DNA of 6,917 bases. It comes from Burkholderiales bacterium. Lineage in GTDB: Bacteria; Pseudomonadota; Gammaproteobacteria; Burkholderiales; UBA11063. Positions 6,769 through 6,917 of the stretch are shown in pieces. The position numbers and the translations under genes are program-made. Every line of letters begins with the position of its first letter. The first letter of the stretch is position 1. The DNA is taken from the NCBI GenBank assembly GCA_026461645.1, contig JAPJMP010000230.1, forward strand, positions 1 through 6,917, in the 5' to 3' direction. The notes beneath the pieces were generated by a model. That model worked only from the letters and a program-made list of their open reading frames with translations. It was not told where the DNA came from and did no database searches.

Positions 6769-6791
6769 ATTTTATCCTAAAATTAATCTTA

Positions 6792-6807
6792 GTATTATAG
6801 ATAATAC
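6792..6807. repeat. Short palindrome between rep and apaH
   Basis: GTATTAT (6792-6798), AG, ATAATAC (6801-6807) is a perfect 7-base inverted repeat that overlaps the predicted rep -10 in a 94-base divergent gap. It could be an operator or simply back-to-back AT-rich promoter elements. No convincing promoter for apaH was found in the gap. Confidence 0.4.
6794..6799 (-). promoter_or_regulatory. Putative -10 of the rep promoter
   Basis: The minus strand reads TATAAT here, about 40 bases upstream of the rep start, predicting a leader of about 30 bases. The -35 region is poor (TTTCGT at 6822-6817 with 17-base spacing), so this is moderate evidence only. Confidence 0.5.
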
Positions 6808-6850
6808 ATTATTTTAACGAAAAATACTTTTAGGTAACAAAATATATTCT

Positions 6851-6917
6851 ATGGCTCGTTATGCAATAGGCGATATTCAAGGCTGTTATGCTGAATTTAT
6901 CAAGCTACTTAACAAAA
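6851..6917 (+). CDS. apaH: Diadenosine tetraphosphatase ApaH, N-terminus only
   Basis: The first 22 codons of a symmetrical Ap4A hydrolase, which splits Ap4A to two ADP. The start MARYAIGDIQGCYAEF matches the opening of ApaH, whose first metallophosphatase motif is GD-x-(H/Q)-G, with Asp8 as a metal ligand. Gln rather than His at position 10 is, from memory, usual in beta- and some gammaproteobacterial forms. The frame runs off the right edge. The nearest ribosome-site-like element, AGG at 6832-6834, is 16 bases from the ATG, unusually far, so initiation may be weak. It is transcribed divergently from rep. Confidence 0.88.
   Translation, partial: MARYAIGDIQGCYAEFIKLLNK

Noticed and set aside
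1..6917. CRISPR array, insertion sequence, tRNA or rRNA
   Set aside because: No regularly spaced identical repeats, transposase-like frames with terminal repeats, or recognisable RNA gene features were seen on either strand.

Overview
The window is very AT-rich (about 30% GC by eye) and comes from a Gram-negative bacterium. It carries an LPS-type heptosyltransferase-family gene and gmhA, which makes the ADP-heptose precursor. GmhA, Rep and the IGDIQGC start of ApaH look most like beta/gammaproteobacterial versions. GmhA reads close to Neisseria-type sequences as I remember them, so a low-GC member of or near the Neisseriales is a reasonable guess, but no search was run.

Layout, left to right on the + strand: the 3' part of a GT9 glycosyltransferase gene (2-778); a GT2 glycosyltransferase gene coupled to it with 3 bases between (782-1603); a non-coding gap containing an inverted repeat; two tandem paralogous genes for secreted proteins (1840-2886 and 3052-4086), each with its own near-consensus sigma-70 promoter and its own downstream hairpin; and gmhA (4183-4770), with an extended -10 promoter just behind the second terminator. 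On the minus strand lies the DNA helicase gene rep (6756-4759), whose end overlaps the end of gmhA by 12 bases. The first 22 codons of apaH (6851 to the window end) run divergently from rep.

The GT9 and GT2 enzymes and GmhA all fit assembly of lipopolysaccharide or lipooligosaccharide core: GmhA starts the heptose precursor pathway and the transferases add sugars. Rep (fork restart and removal of proteins ahead of the fork) and ApaH (Ap4A hydrolysis) are housekeeping genes.

The most unusual content is the paralogous pair. After a signal peptide, each protein is almost entirely six repeats of about 50 residues. Every repeat, 12 of 12, has one Cys pair with exactly 11 residues between, and neither mature protein has any other Cys. 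I infer a six-bladed beta-propeller with one disulfide per blade, exported to the periplasm or cell surface. Blade n of one protein matches blade n of the other in length and in peculiarities, so the gene duplicated after the six-blade array had formed. The hairpins behind both genes share a core with a compensatory base-pair change, and the second promoter sits inside nested inverted repeats that look like an operator. I do not know the function of these two proteins.
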